From assembly GCA_018267475.1 (NCBI GenBank), contig JAFDYI010000013.1, positions 1 to 64,000 on the forward strand: a stretch of 64,000 nucleotides of DNA, written 5' to 3'. Of this stretch, positions 41,806-50,534 are shown piece after piece. The notes beneath the pieces were generated by a model. It searched no databases. It saw only the letters and a program-made list of their open reading frames with translations, and was not told the DNA's origin. Position 1 is the first letter of the stretch, and the number at the start of each line of letters is the position of its first letter. The stretch is from Bacteroidota bacterium (GTDB lineage: Bacteria > Bacteroidota > Bacteroidia > B-17B0 > Aurantibacillaceae). Made by a program: the position numbers and the translations under genes.

Positions 41806-42941
41806 TTTAGTTGTTTGTAGTATTTGAGCGGATGATGGGGAGCTAGGCTTGGGTGAAAAATGGTAATTAAATCTTCCAGCAATTCATCGGGGCGGTTTAA
41901 TCCCTGTTCCCAATAGGCGTTAGCTCCTGCTGTTGTTTGTAGTGCGTTGTTGTTGTATAGTTTTTTATTTTTAAAGGCCGAAAAAACAGCATATCGTGCA
42001 TCTTGCTTTAGTACATCTGAAAGGGTTTCGGCTTCGTGCAGATGCAGCCAATACTGGGTTGCACGCGCTCTTGTTAGCACTTGTTCTATAGTATAAGAAA
42101 GGGCAGAAATTTGGTGGTTGTCGTCAAAAACATAATGTGCTCCTGCATCACGCAGCATTTGCGCCATATTGCTTTCTGAGCCTGCCACATACCACACATC
42201 GCCTGTTTTTAGTTCGGTAAAAACAGTGGGTTTATTGAGGCAGGTATCGGTTATGTGTTTTAATGTTTGGTATCTGTTTTTTATAAAACGAAACAGGCTA
42301 TCGGCTTTTTCTTCTTTATTAAAAAATAAAGCAAGGGCTTTTACCCACTCGGCACGTGCTAAAGGAGATGTTTCAAAATAATCGGCGCATACCACCGGAA
42401 TAATATCTGCTTTGATAAGTCGTTCATCAAAATCTTTTTTTGTGTCCCCTCCTGGGTTGGTAAAAAGCACGGCGGGTTTGCAAACCAGCGTTTGTTCTAT
42501 ATTTAAAGAGCCCGTTTTGCTTACTTGTTTTATTTGATTGACAGCGCATTTTTTTAAGATGTCGGCGTTGTATATAAAATCAGCGTTATCTACTGCTGTT
42601 ACACAATCAAGAACGTTAAGGTTGGCCAACGAGCCAATAAAAACAGAAGCTAAGCAAGCTACAGAGCGTACCGGTGTTTTTATATAAAAAGCTTGAAAAG
42701 AAAAATCGGGTTTTTCGTTTGGATATAACACATAAACAACCGAATCGGTTTTAGCGACATTAAGATACGTAACTAAAACGACCGCCTTTTTTTCTTTGTA
42801 AATTTTAAAGAAAGAAGCTTCTTCGTTTTTTATTTCTTGAAGAGAATAAGAATCTTTTTTTTGGGATTGCGGAGCTATTCGATCGCAGGCAATGCAAAAA
42901 ATAAAAAAACATACATATAGAAAACACCTTGATGCTTGCAC
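41802..42941 (-). CDS. ABC transporter substrate-binding lipoprotein (BtuF/FepB class)
   Basis: About 379 residues. The signal peptide ends in FCIAC (lipobox IAC), so the protein is a lipoprotein. The body is a helical-backbone binding protein (PF01497): VRSVACLASVFIGSLANLNVLDCVTAVDNADFIYN, NIEQTLVCKPAVLFTNPG, VVCADYFETSPLARAEWVKALALFF, and TGDVWYVAGSESNMAQMLRDAGAHYVF. The frame opens with TTG at 42956; GTG at 42941 is preferred as it yields a normal signal. Together with the permease it would import iron-siderophore, haem or cobalamin; the ATPase is not in the window. Confidence 0.88.
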   Translation of the reverse strand: MQASRCFLYVCFFIFCIACDRIAPQSQKKDSYSLQEIKNEEASFFKIYKEKKAVVLVTYLNVAKTDSVVYVLYPNEKPDFSFQAFYIKTPVRSVACLASVFIGSLANLNVLDCVTAVDNADFIYNADILKKCAVNQIKQVSKTGSLNIEQTLVCKPAVLFTNPGGDTKKDFDERLIKADIIPVVCADYFETSPLARAEWVKALALFFNKEEKADSLFRFIKNRYQTLKHITDTCLNKPTVFTELKTGDVWYVAGSESNMAQMLRDAGAHYVFDDNHQISALSYTIEQVLTRARATQYWLHLHEAETLSDVLKQDARYAVFSAFKNKKLYNNNALQTTAGANAYWEQGLNRPDELLEDLITIFHPSLAPHHPLKYYKQLK

Positions 42942-42993
42942 GAGGCAAAGTAACAAAGAATACCGTCTTTTTTATCGTTTTTTTAAAAAATTT

Positions 42994-44886
42994 TTAATCG
43001 ATTAAAGCTACTGAACGCTTGATAAATTGAGTAAGCTCTTCGCCTTTTAATAAACCTTGCGATAACAAGGCTAAATCGGCCGCTTGTTTGCTCATTGCTT
43101 TACGCTTTTCAGGGCTGTGCTCTTCTAATATTTTACTAATAAGCGGGTGGTTGGTGTTTACCACCAAGTTATACATGTCGGGCATGTCGCCATAAAAACT
43201 CATGCCGCCGCCCAGTGCGCTCATATCTTTCATGCGGCGCATAAACTCGGGGCGCGTGATAAGCATGGGCGCCTCTTTTTCGCTTAGGCTTTCAAGCACT
43301 ACGGTATATTTTTCTTTGCTTATGATATCTTCTATTATAGGTTGTAGTTCTTTTTTTTGTTCTTCGCTAAGTTTAGAAACGGGGGCATCCTCTTTTTTAA
43401 TCAGCTTGTCAACCGTATCCGAATCTACACGAACAAAGGCAACCTCTTTTAATGTACTTTCCAGCTTGCCTATAAAATGGGGGTCTAAGGGGGTGTCAAA
43501 CAAAAGCACATCATAGCCTCTGTCTTGAGCGGCTTGTATATAACTGTGCTGCTCGCTTACATTGTTGCTATACAGGTATATTAGTTTTTTATCTTTATCG
43601 GTTTGAGTGGGTTTTATTTTGGCTTCGTATTCTTCTAAGGTGAAGTGCGCTTTTTGCGTGTTGGTAAGGAGTACCAATTTTTGTGCTTTTTCATTAAATT
43701 TTTCATCGCTAAGAATACCGTATTCTACAAAAACTTTAATATCGTTCCACTTTTGTTCAAAATCGGCTCGGTCTTTTTTAAATAGTTCTTCTAATTTGTC
43801 AGCTACTTTTTTGGTGATGTGCGTTGATATTTTTTTTACGTTCCCATCGGCTTGTAAATAGCTACGCGATACATTTAGAGGGATATCCGGGCTATCGATA
43901 ACGCCGCGTAAGAGCATTAAAAAATCGGGCACAACATGCTCTACATTATCGGTTACAAAAACCTGATTGCTATATAATTGTATTTTATCTTTAGGGGCTT
44001 CAAAGTTGTTTTTTAGCTTAGGAAAGTACAATACGCCGGTAAGGTTAAAGGGGTAATCTACGTTAAGATGAATCCAGAAAAGGGGTTCTTCAAAATTCAT
44101 GGGGTACAACTCTCGATAAAAATTTTTGTAATCTTCATCGCTTAGTTCGGCCGGTTTTTTTGTCCACAAAGGTGTTGGGTTGCTGATGATGTTGTCCACC
44201 TCTATTTCTTTTTGTTCAGGATTTCCGTCTTTATCTTTTTTATCGCCATCGTTTACCCATTCTTTTTTAGTTCCAAATTTTATTTCTTCGGGTAAAAAGC
44301 GGCAATATTTTTTTAATAAGGTTTCTATGCGGGCATCTTCCAAAAATTCAGTACTATCATCGGCTATATGCAAAACAATGTCGGTACCCCTGCCTTCTTT
44401 TTTGGTCTCTTCTAATTTATATTCAGGGCTGCCATCGCAGGTCCACCGCGCGGCTTTGGCCCCTTCTTTAAAAGAAAGAGAAATAATTTCCACCTCTTTT
44501 GCTACCATAAAAGCCGAATAAAAACCCAAGCCAAAATGACCAATCATGGCGTTGGCATCTACTTTATCTTTATATTTTGTAATAAATTCTTCGGCTCCGC
44601 TAAAGGCGATTTGGGTAATGTATTTTACAATCTCGTCGGCGGTCATTCCAATACCTTTATCGCTGATGGTAAGGGTTTTGGCTTTTTTATCTAAAACAAC
44701 GTTTATGGTTGTTTTTCCTATTTCGCCTTTAAACTCGCCCATAGAGGAAAAGGCCTTTAGTTTTTTGGTGGCATCAACGGCGTTGCTTACCAGTTCGCGC
44801 AAAAATATCTCGTGGTCTGAATACAAGAATTTTTTGATGATGGGGAAAATGTTTTCGGTTTGTACGTTTATTTTACCTGTTTGCAT
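42994..44886 (-). CDS. htpG: Molecular chaperone HtpG (Hsp90)
   Basis: A 630-residue bacterial Hsp90. GHKL ATPase domain: ELVSNAVDATKKL, DKGIGMTADEI, GHFGLGFYSAFMVA. The middle domain has PLFWIHLNVDYPFNLTGVLYFP and DSPDIPLNVSRSYLQ, the last a strong HtpG signature, and a C-terminal dimerisation domain follows. Length is typical. It is flanked by the SBP gene and a TPR gene on the same strand, but with gaps that suggest separate transcription. Confidence 0.97.
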   Translation of the reverse strand: MQTGKINVQTENIFPIIKKFLYSDHEIFLRELVSNAVDATKKLKAFSSMGEFKGEIGKTTINVVLDKKAKTLTISDKGIGMTADEIVKYITQIAFSGAEEFITKYKDKVDANAMIGHFGLGFYSAFMVAKEVEIISLSFKEGAKAARWTCDGSPEYKLEETKKEGRGTDIVLHIADDSTEFLEDARIETLLKKYCRFLPEEIKFGTKKEWVNDGDKKDKDGNPEQKEIEVDNIISNPTPLWTKKPAELSDEDYKNFYRELYPMNFEEPLFWIHLNVDYPFNLTGVLYFPKLKNNFEAPKDKIQLYSNQVFVTDNVEHVVPDFLMLLRGVIDSPDIPLNVSRSYLQADGNVKKISTHITKKVADKLEELFKKDRADFEQKWNDIKVFVEYGILSDEKFNEKAQKLVLLTNTQKAHFTLEEYEAKIKPTQTDKDKKLIYLYSNNVSEQHSYIQAAQDRGYDVLLFDTPLDPHFIGKLESTLKEVAFVRVDSDTVDKLIKKEDAPVSKLSEEQKKELQPIIEDIISKEKYTVVLESLSEKEAPMLITRPEFMRRMKDMSALGGGMSFYGDMPDMYNLVVNTNHPLISKILEEHSPEKRKAMSKQAADLALLSQGLLKGEELTQFIKRSVALID

Positions 44887-45038
44887 GGTGTATTATTTTT
44901 TTAGGAGCTAATCAATTTTGTTGCCAAAGCAATGCTTTCTGACAAAGAGGCAGAAACCGTTTTATTATGTATTAAAAATAGCAAAAGAAACACAACGCTA
45001 AATATGCACATGGTTCGCCGTGTCTATTTAAATAACGT

Positions 45039-46661
45039 TTATTTGCCTACGCTTTTAAAGAAAGCTTTTGCTTTGTCGTTGGTGGGTTCTAGTTGTTGCA
45101 CTATTTCCCAGTATTCTTTTGCTTTGGTGTTGTCTTTATTTTTTACATAATAAAAACCCAAGTAGCTGCAAGCCTCAATAATGTTGGCTTTATACGACCC
45201 TCCTCGTTCTTCGGGTTTTACCAGCTCCAACCCTTTTTCATAGTCGGGTTTTGCTAACCAGGTTTCGTTTTTAGGGTCTAGTTGTGTTTTTACCCGGGCA
45301 CGCCAAAAATAACCTAAGGGGTAGCTGGGCGGACTAGCCAAAATAAGATGCGAAAAGGCCGTATCGGCTTTTACAAAATCTTTTGGACCGTAGTAATAAG
45401 CTCTTCCTAGTTCGTATAAATCTTGTGCGCTTTGTTTGGCACAGGCTCCTTTTTTTTCGTAGGCGCTAATAGCGTTGGTGTAGCGTTTTGCTTTCATCCA
45501 AACTTTACCCATATCGCTGTATAGGTCGCAATGTTTGCTGGGCTCCATATCAATAGCTTTTTGTAATTCTAAAGCGGCTAAAGAATCTTTTCCGGTTTTG
45601 GCAAGCAAAGAGGCTTTGTGTTTAAAATCTTCAGGCACATATTCAAATTTTTGGTTGGCTGTTTTGGTAAAAAAGGTATTGATGGCGCTTAATCCTTTTG
45701 TAAAAGCGGCGGTATCTGTTTTGTTCCCTAATTCATCATAGCTGTAGCCGGCATAGCGATACAGATATACATTACTAGCGTCTTGTTTTTGTATTTCGTT
45801 TATTTGTTGAATAACTTCGGCATATTGTTTGTTTTCAAGTAAAAAACCGGCGTATCGTTCTTTTGCGTGTAGGTTGTTTCCGTTAAGCTCTAAGTATTTT
45901 TTTGCAGATTCTACCGCGTTGTTATCTTGGTTTGCCATGTGGTACAATTCGGCCATTTCAATATAAGTGGGGGCAAAGTTGGGCTCTATTTTTACAGCCT
46001 CTTTGTACTTATCTAAGGCTAATTGGTAGTTGCGCGATCGTTTCCATAGTTTACCTTGGCGCAGTACTGCTTTTGCCGATTTTGGGTTTAGCTTTTGTGC
46101 TTCTTCGTACTCTTTTATGGCGGGAGCTCCTTCTGTAGGGTGCAACGCTAGTAAAGCATCGCCTTTAAAAATATGAGCATCGGCGTTTTTAGCGTCTATT
46201 TTTAGAGCGTTGTCTAGTAAGGCAACGGCTTCATTAAGGTTTTGTGTGCCTTGTGGAGCGTTGATGTAGGCATTGGCTAAAGCTACCAACACGCTTGCAT
46301 TTTTCGCACCCAGTGTTTTGGCTTTAAAAAGGTTGGCGTTGCCATCGGTAACATTGCCTTGTTGCAACTGTATCTTCCCTAAGCCTACGTAGTTTAACCC
46401 GTTGGTGGCTTGTAGGTCGGCTCCTTTTTTATACATCATCTGCGCCGAATCTAATTTATTACTGTAGTAAAAATTTTCTCCGTAATAAAAATAGGTTTCT
46501 GCTTTGGTAGCATCTTTTGCTAGCAATTTTCTAAAGCTAGCGCCGGCTAAATCAAAGCGTTCGTTTTCGGTTTGTGTAATAGCTTCCTGCAAACTTTGGC
46601 TCGTGGCGGGCAGTGCAATAGCCGAACCTACCAGTGTGTAAAAAAAGTGTTTTATCTTCAT
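45039..46661 (-). CDS. Tetratricopeptide repeat protein, exported
   Basis: A 540-residue protein with a signal peptide (MKIKHFFYTLVGSAIALPATSQ) and TPR-like helical pairs throughout: AGASFRKLLAKDATKAETYFYYGENFYY, SAQMMYKKGADLQATNGLNYVGLGKIQL, NAEAVALLDNALKIDAKNADAHIFKGDALLA-like segments and YEEAQKLNPKSAKAVLRQGKLW. Likely a periplasmic scaffold or assembly protein. Bacteroidota carry many such paralogues and I see no specific partner. The 5-prime neighbour (DinB-like) is separated by 48 bp. Confidence 0.85.
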   Translation of the reverse strand: MKIKHFFYTLVGSAIALPATSQSLQEAITQTENERFDLAGASFRKLLAKDATKAETYFYYGENFYYSNKLDSAQMMYKKGADLQATNGLNYVGLGKIQLQQGNVTDGNANLFKAKTLGAKNASVLVALANAYINAPQGTQNLNEAVALLDNALKIDAKNADAHIFKGDALLALHPTEGAPAIKEYEEAQKLNPKSAKAVLRQGKLWKRSRNYQLALDKYKEAVKIEPNFAPTYIEMAELYHMANQDNNAVESAKKYLELNGNNLHAKERYAGFLLENKQYAEVIQQINEIQKQDASNVYLYRYAGYSYDELGNKTDTAAFTKGLSAINTFFTKTANQKFEYVPEDFKHKASLLAKTGKDSLAALELQKAIDMEPSKHCDLYSDMGKVWMKAKRYTNAISAYEKKGACAKQSAQDLYELGRAYYYGPKDFVKADTAFSHLILASPPSYPLGYFWRARVKTQLDPKNETWLAKPDYEKGLELVKPEERGGSYKANIIEACSYLGFYYVKNKDNTKAKEYWEIVQQLEPTNDKAKAFFKSVGK

Positions 46662-46709
46662 AAATCTTGGTTTTTTAAGCGCAACAAAAGTAAAAAAATT
46701 AATTAAAGT

Positions 46710-47204
46710 TTATTTTTCATCGGCAGAAGGGCCGTAAATGCCGGGTAGGGGTATGTTTAGCATACGCAAATACACCGATAATTGTCCGCGGTGGTGTATA
46801 AGGTGGCTAATTCCTATGCGGCGTATGGCTGCCTGCTTGGACATAGTAGCTACAATATGTGTGCCGTGTTTCATGGTCCACGTTTGGCTTAGGTCTGCCT
46901 CATGGGCGGCTTCAAGCGCAGCCAATGCTTTGTTTAGTTGAGTGTGAAAGATATCCAGCAATTCGGCAGTAGATGAGGCTGTTTTTGGGGTAAATGCAGA
47001 GGCTGAAAAATCAAATTCGTTGGCCTCTAATATGCGGTACACCCAGCAGGTTGTTTCGGTTATATGAGTAGCCAGGCGTGCCAGTGTGCTCGACTTTTCA
47101 TGCGGCGTGTAATCGGCTTTTTCAAAAGGAACGCGCTCCAACACTTTGAGTGTGGTAGCCGATTCTGCTTTTAATTCGTTAAGTAAAGAGATTTTGACAG
47201 ACAT
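46710..47204 (-). CDS. DinB family protein
   Basis: A 164-residue four-helix-bundle protein of the DinB/YfiT type. Metal-ligand His positions typical of the family are visible: one in ARLATHITETTCW (near residue 43) and two in GISHLIHHRGQLSVYLR (near 139-143). Such proteins include thiol-dependent transferases, but most are uncharacterised. ATG at 47204 (MSVKISLL) is preferred over an in-frame extension to 47237. Function unknown. Confidence 0.85.
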   Translation of the reverse strand: MSVKISLLNELKAESATTLKVLERVPFEKADYTPHEKSSTLARLATHITETTCWVYRILEANEFDFSASAFTPKTASSTAELLDIFHTQLNKALAALEAAHEADLSQTWTMKHGTHIVATMSKQAAIRRIGISHLIHHRGQLSVYLRMLNIPLPGIYGPSADEK

Positions 47205-47326
47205 GCTGGTGTGTTTTTTTGTGGGCAAAAATAACACTTAGCAAACTTGCAGCAAATTTTGTTTGCTTCTTTTGGCGTTTAATAACGATTTTTAACTACT
47301 GCTTCGTTTTGTTGCCGATGCACATT

Positions 47327-48664
47327 TTACAAAATATCTTTTACTAAAATGTTCTGCTTGTTTTCTGCCAACACCTGGTCAAACTCTTGCATTATTTTAT
47401 GCACGTTTTCTACTTCTATATTAGAGTGTATAGGCATAATATTTACCCCTTTGTTATCTAAGGTATCTAAAATAAATTTTACAGTAAGTTTACTGTCTGA
47501 AATAGCCGGTTGATAAGCCACCTCTTTATCCTTTTCGGTTTTTATTTCACTAAAAATATGGGTTTCTATAAAATCAAAAAGAATCATACGCGCAAGGCGT
47601 ATAGGCATATCTAAATGCTCGGCAATTTGCACCGCCGTGAGGGCGGGCTTTCCTTCAGCAAAATTTTTAGTTACCAAATTGGCCACCAACAGCGATACTA
47701 CACGTTTGTAGCGGGTGCTTATGTTTTCTATTTCGGTTTCTAATTCGTATTGATCTACATTTTGATTGGCAAACGAAAGTTCGGCGCCAAACAGAATGAT
47801 ATACCAACTGTATTGTACCCATATTAAAAAAAGGGGCAAGGCGGCAAAACTCCCGTATATAGCATTGTATTTTACCGCGCCAATTTGAAAGGCTACATAG
47901 GCCCATTGCAACAAGTCAAAAGCCACCGCGGCTACGATGCCGGCAGAAAAGGCCGATTTGAATTTTACCCGGGTATTAGGCAGCGTTACATACATAAAAG
48001 TAAACATGCCGGAAAGCAGCAGCAAGGATATCATTTTTAGCGCCACTTTAAAAAAAACACCAAAATGTGCCAACCACGACAGGCTTTCTACCGAAGTTAT
48101 TTCTGTATTTAAAAAAAGAGTAACGCTACTGGATAAAAATAAAAGTATGGGCGAGAAGAAGCCAATAGCTAAATAATCGGTGATACGCCTAATGAGGGTG
48201 CGCCCCTTTTTTATTTCCCATATTTCATTAAAAAAGTTTTCGATGCTGCTCAATAAATTCAGCAAAGTATAAAATAGCAGTAAAATACCGATACCGGCAA
48301 TAAGCCCACCCTGTGTGGTTTTCAGCATCTTGTCGGCGTATTCAAAAGCCGGACTTAAAATGGATTGGTACTGGGCAAAATGCTCCAGCAAATAATGCTC
48401 TACATTTTGCTGCAAACCAAAACCTTGGGCTATAGCAAAGAGTAGGGCCAATAAAGGTACAATAGCAAACAGTAAATAAAAAGTGAGGGCAGAGGCCTTT
48501 ACTAAGCATTTCTTTTCGTTAAATCCCTTTACGGCTAAAGTAGTAATACGAAGTTGTTTTAAGAAAAAACCTTTGCTGCCGCTTAAATGGCTAAGGCGCA
48601 GCTGCCACATGGTTTGTGTAAAAAACACCCATATTTTTTTTATTACAAAGAATATCTGACGCAT
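47327..48664 (-). CDS. YihY/virulence factor BrkB family membrane protein
   Basis: A 445-residue inner membrane protein. The YihY core (about residues 40-310) has six hydrophobic segments: ASALTFYLLFAIVPLLALLFAIAQGF, an EIWEIKKGR loop, and ILFGAELSFANQN at the end of the last helix. A C-terminal extension of about 130 residues contains a helical, HTH-like part (ALTAVQIAEHLDMPIRLARMILFDFIETHIF), as in longer members of the family. Role unknown; despite the older name, RNase activity is not expected. Confidence 0.88.
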   Translation of the reverse strand: MRQIFFVIKKIWVFFTQTMWQLRLSHLSGSKGFFLKQLRITTLAVKGFNEKKCLVKASALTFYLLFAIVPLLALLFAIAQGFGLQQNVEHYLLEHFAQYQSILSPAFEYADKMLKTTQGGLIAGIGILLLFYTLLNLLSSIENFFNEIWEIKKGRTLIRRITDYLAIGFFSPILLFLSSSVTLFLNTEITSVESLSWLAHFGVFFKVALKMISLLLLSGMFTFMYVTLPNTRVKFKSAFSAGIVAAVAFDLLQWAYVAFQIGAVKYNAIYGSFAALPLFLIWVQYSWYIILFGAELSFANQNVDQYELETEIENISTRYKRVVSLLVANLVTKNFAEGKPALTAVQIAEHLDMPIRLARMILFDFIETHIFSEIKTEKDKEVAYQPAISDSKLTVKFILDTLDNKGVNIMPIHSNIEVENVHKIMQEFDQVLAENKQNILVKDIL

Positions 48665-48703
48665 AAATCAGCCCAAAAATAATTAATTCTACTTTTGTAC
48701 CAA

Positions 48704-50077
48704 ATGCTTATGAGTAGTTTTATACAAAAAAATACGTGGCTGGTAGCTGGTTTTTTGTATTTATTACTTATTATTTATTTTGCAAACATTCCTGTTTTTT
48801 GGGATATGTACGCGCAAGTACATACAGCGCATTATTTTTTGCAAACCCATTTTTCTGATTTGTTTCCTAACGGTGGCTTCTATACAGACAATGGATATTT
48901 TCCTCTTTATGCCGTATATTTAGCGGTTTGTTTTAAGTATTTAGGCTTTCAGTTGTGGGTGGCTCATCTCTCGGTTTTTCCTTTTGTGTTGGCTTTGTTT
49001 TTTCAGATACAGCGTTTTTGCGCTTCTTTTTTTTCTTTTAAAAAAACAGCGGCGGTACTGGGGTTGATGCTGATACACCCCATATTGCTTATGCAAAGTG
49101 TTTATTTTAGTAGCGAGATAGCGCTGGCTTTCGCTTGTTTTTGGTTGTTGAATTCTTTAATAAACAATAGAGCTTCACACATTGTATTGGCTTCGGTTTT
49201 TTTGTGCGCTCTTAATCTTCGCTCGCTTCCTTTTATTTTTTTATTAGGAGTTTATTTTTTATTTTTTAAAAAAAAGAAAGAGGCTTGGTATTTGGTTTTT
49301 TCTTTTTTATTAGCGGCTATTTGGCTGTTTTACCATTATTTACACACGGGTTGGCTTATTCAAAATCCAGAAAGCGTAGAGTACCGCAGGCTGATAGGCG
49401 TGCCTAAAATGCTACAAAATGTTTTTTGTTTTTTTATTCATTTTTTTAATTACGGAAATGGGGTGATTGTAGCGCTGCTTATGTTGTTTTTATTTTTTAA
49501 AAAACGCGGGCACGAGCTGGGTTTATTTGCAGCTTTGTTTGCTGTTTCGGTGCTTTTGTGTTGCATTCCTTTATCAAACCCCATTAACGCGCGCTATTTT
49601 CTACCTGTTTATCTTTTCTTTATTCCTTGTTTGGTATGGGCGATCGGTTTTTTATCGTTAAAAAAAAACAGTTTATTTCTTTTTGTATATCTGTTGGCGT
49701 TATGGCAAACGCAGTTTGTAACCCCTCCCGAAAAATACGGTTATTCGTGGGATTGTTCTTTTCAAAGTTTAGCATACTTTGAGGTGCAAAAACAGGTTGA
49801 TGCATATCTAACGGAACGGGATATAAAACCGAAAGAAGTAGATGCCGGATACCAGTTAAACTTTGACGACGCTTTTTATTTAATGAACAACAAGCCCAAA
49901 CAATATGCCTGGCTTAGCGATACGGATATGCCCACAAATAAATATGTGCTGCAAAGTAATATATGCAATAATTACAGCGCTGAGCGCAACGGGTACATAC
50001 AACAACAATACGTCATCCTCCAGTCCTTTAAGAAAGGATGGGTGTGCATTGATGTGTATAAAAAAAAGAGTTTTTAG
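48704..50077 (+). CDS. Multi-spanning membrane protein, glycosyltransferase-39-like
   Basis: About 457 residues with 10 or more transmembrane helices; an early extracytoplasmic loop contains [27 protein letters not shown], where the acidic position after the first helix resembles the active-site Asp of GT-C type (PMT/ArnT) glycosyltransferases; the assignment is tentative. C-terminal soluble part of about 120 residues ([22 protein letters not shown]). The TTG at 48695 overlaps a -7 element TACTTTTG (48690-48697), so the ATG at 48704 or 48710 is the start. It overlaps the ndk stop by 4 bp in convergent orientation. Confidence 0.6.
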   Translation: MLMSSFIQKNTWLVAGFLYLLLIIYFANIPVFWDMYAQVHTAHYFLQTHFSDLFPNGGFYTDNGYFPLYAVYLAVCFKYLGFQLWVAHLSVFPFVLALFFQIQRFCASFFSFKKTAAVLGLMLIHPILLMQSVYFSSEIALAFACFWLLNSLINNRASHIVLASVFLCALNLRSLPFIFLLGVYFLFFKKKKEAWYLVFSFLLAAIWLFYHYLHTGWLIQNPESVEYRRLIGVPKMLQNVFCFFIHFFNYGNGVIVALLMLFLFFKKRGHELGLFAALFAVSVLLCCIPLSNPINARYFLPVYLFFIPCLVWAIGFLSLKKNSLFLFVYLLALWQTQFVTPPEKYGYSWDCSFQSLAYFEVQKQVDAYLTERDIKPKEVDAGYQLNFDDAFYLMNNKPKQYAWLSDTDMPTNKYVLQSNICNNYSAERNGYIQQQYVILQSFKKGWVCIDVYKKKSF

Positions 50078-50493
50078 CGCTCTAATCCCGAAAAGAAGAA
50101 GGCGGCTTCTATAGCGGCGTTTTCATCGCTATCGCTTCCATGTACTGCGTTGGCGGCTATGCTTTTAGCAAACAGTTTGCGTATGGTTCCCTCGTTGGCC
50201 TTTGTTGGATCGGTAGCTCCTATAAGGGTTCTAAAATCGGCCACGGCATTGTTTTTTTCTAATACAGCCGCCACAATAGGGCCGCTGCTCATATAATTTA
50301 CCAACTCTCCATAAAAAGGCCTTTCTTTATGTACGGCATAAAAATTACCGGCTTGCTCTTTGCTAAGGCGCAAATATCTCATGGCCTTAATAGTAAAGCC
50401 GGCTTTGTTTATCATAGCTAAAATAGGACCGATGTTATTGGCTTCTACCGCATCGGGTTTTATCATAGTAAAAGTGCTGTTTCCTGCTGACAT
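50074..50493 (-). CDS. ndk: Nucleoside diphosphate kinase
   Basis: A 139-residue enzyme that transfers gamma-phosphate between nucleoside tri- and diphosphates. Phosphate-accepting His in [12 protein letters not shown] (near residue 118), substrate contacts in [14 protein letters not shown], and [20 protein letters not shown]. Complete, with normal length. Its stop region overlaps the convergent membrane-protein gene by 4 bp. Confidence 0.97.
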   Translation of the reverse strand: MSAGNSTFTMIKPDAVEANNIGPILAMINKAGFTIKAMRYLRLSKEQAGNFYAVHKERPFYGELVNYMSSGPIVAAVLEKNNAVADFRTLIGATDPTKANEGTIRKLFAKSIAANAVHGSDSDENAAIEAAFFFSGLER

Positions 50494-50534
50494 AATTTAT
50501 TTTTTTGGAGTGCAAATATACAATTAAAATTTTT

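Noticed and set aside
44932-45150. Small plus-strand ORF between htpG and the TPR gene.
   Set aside because: Mostly antisense to the TPR gene and lacking a start context; shadow.
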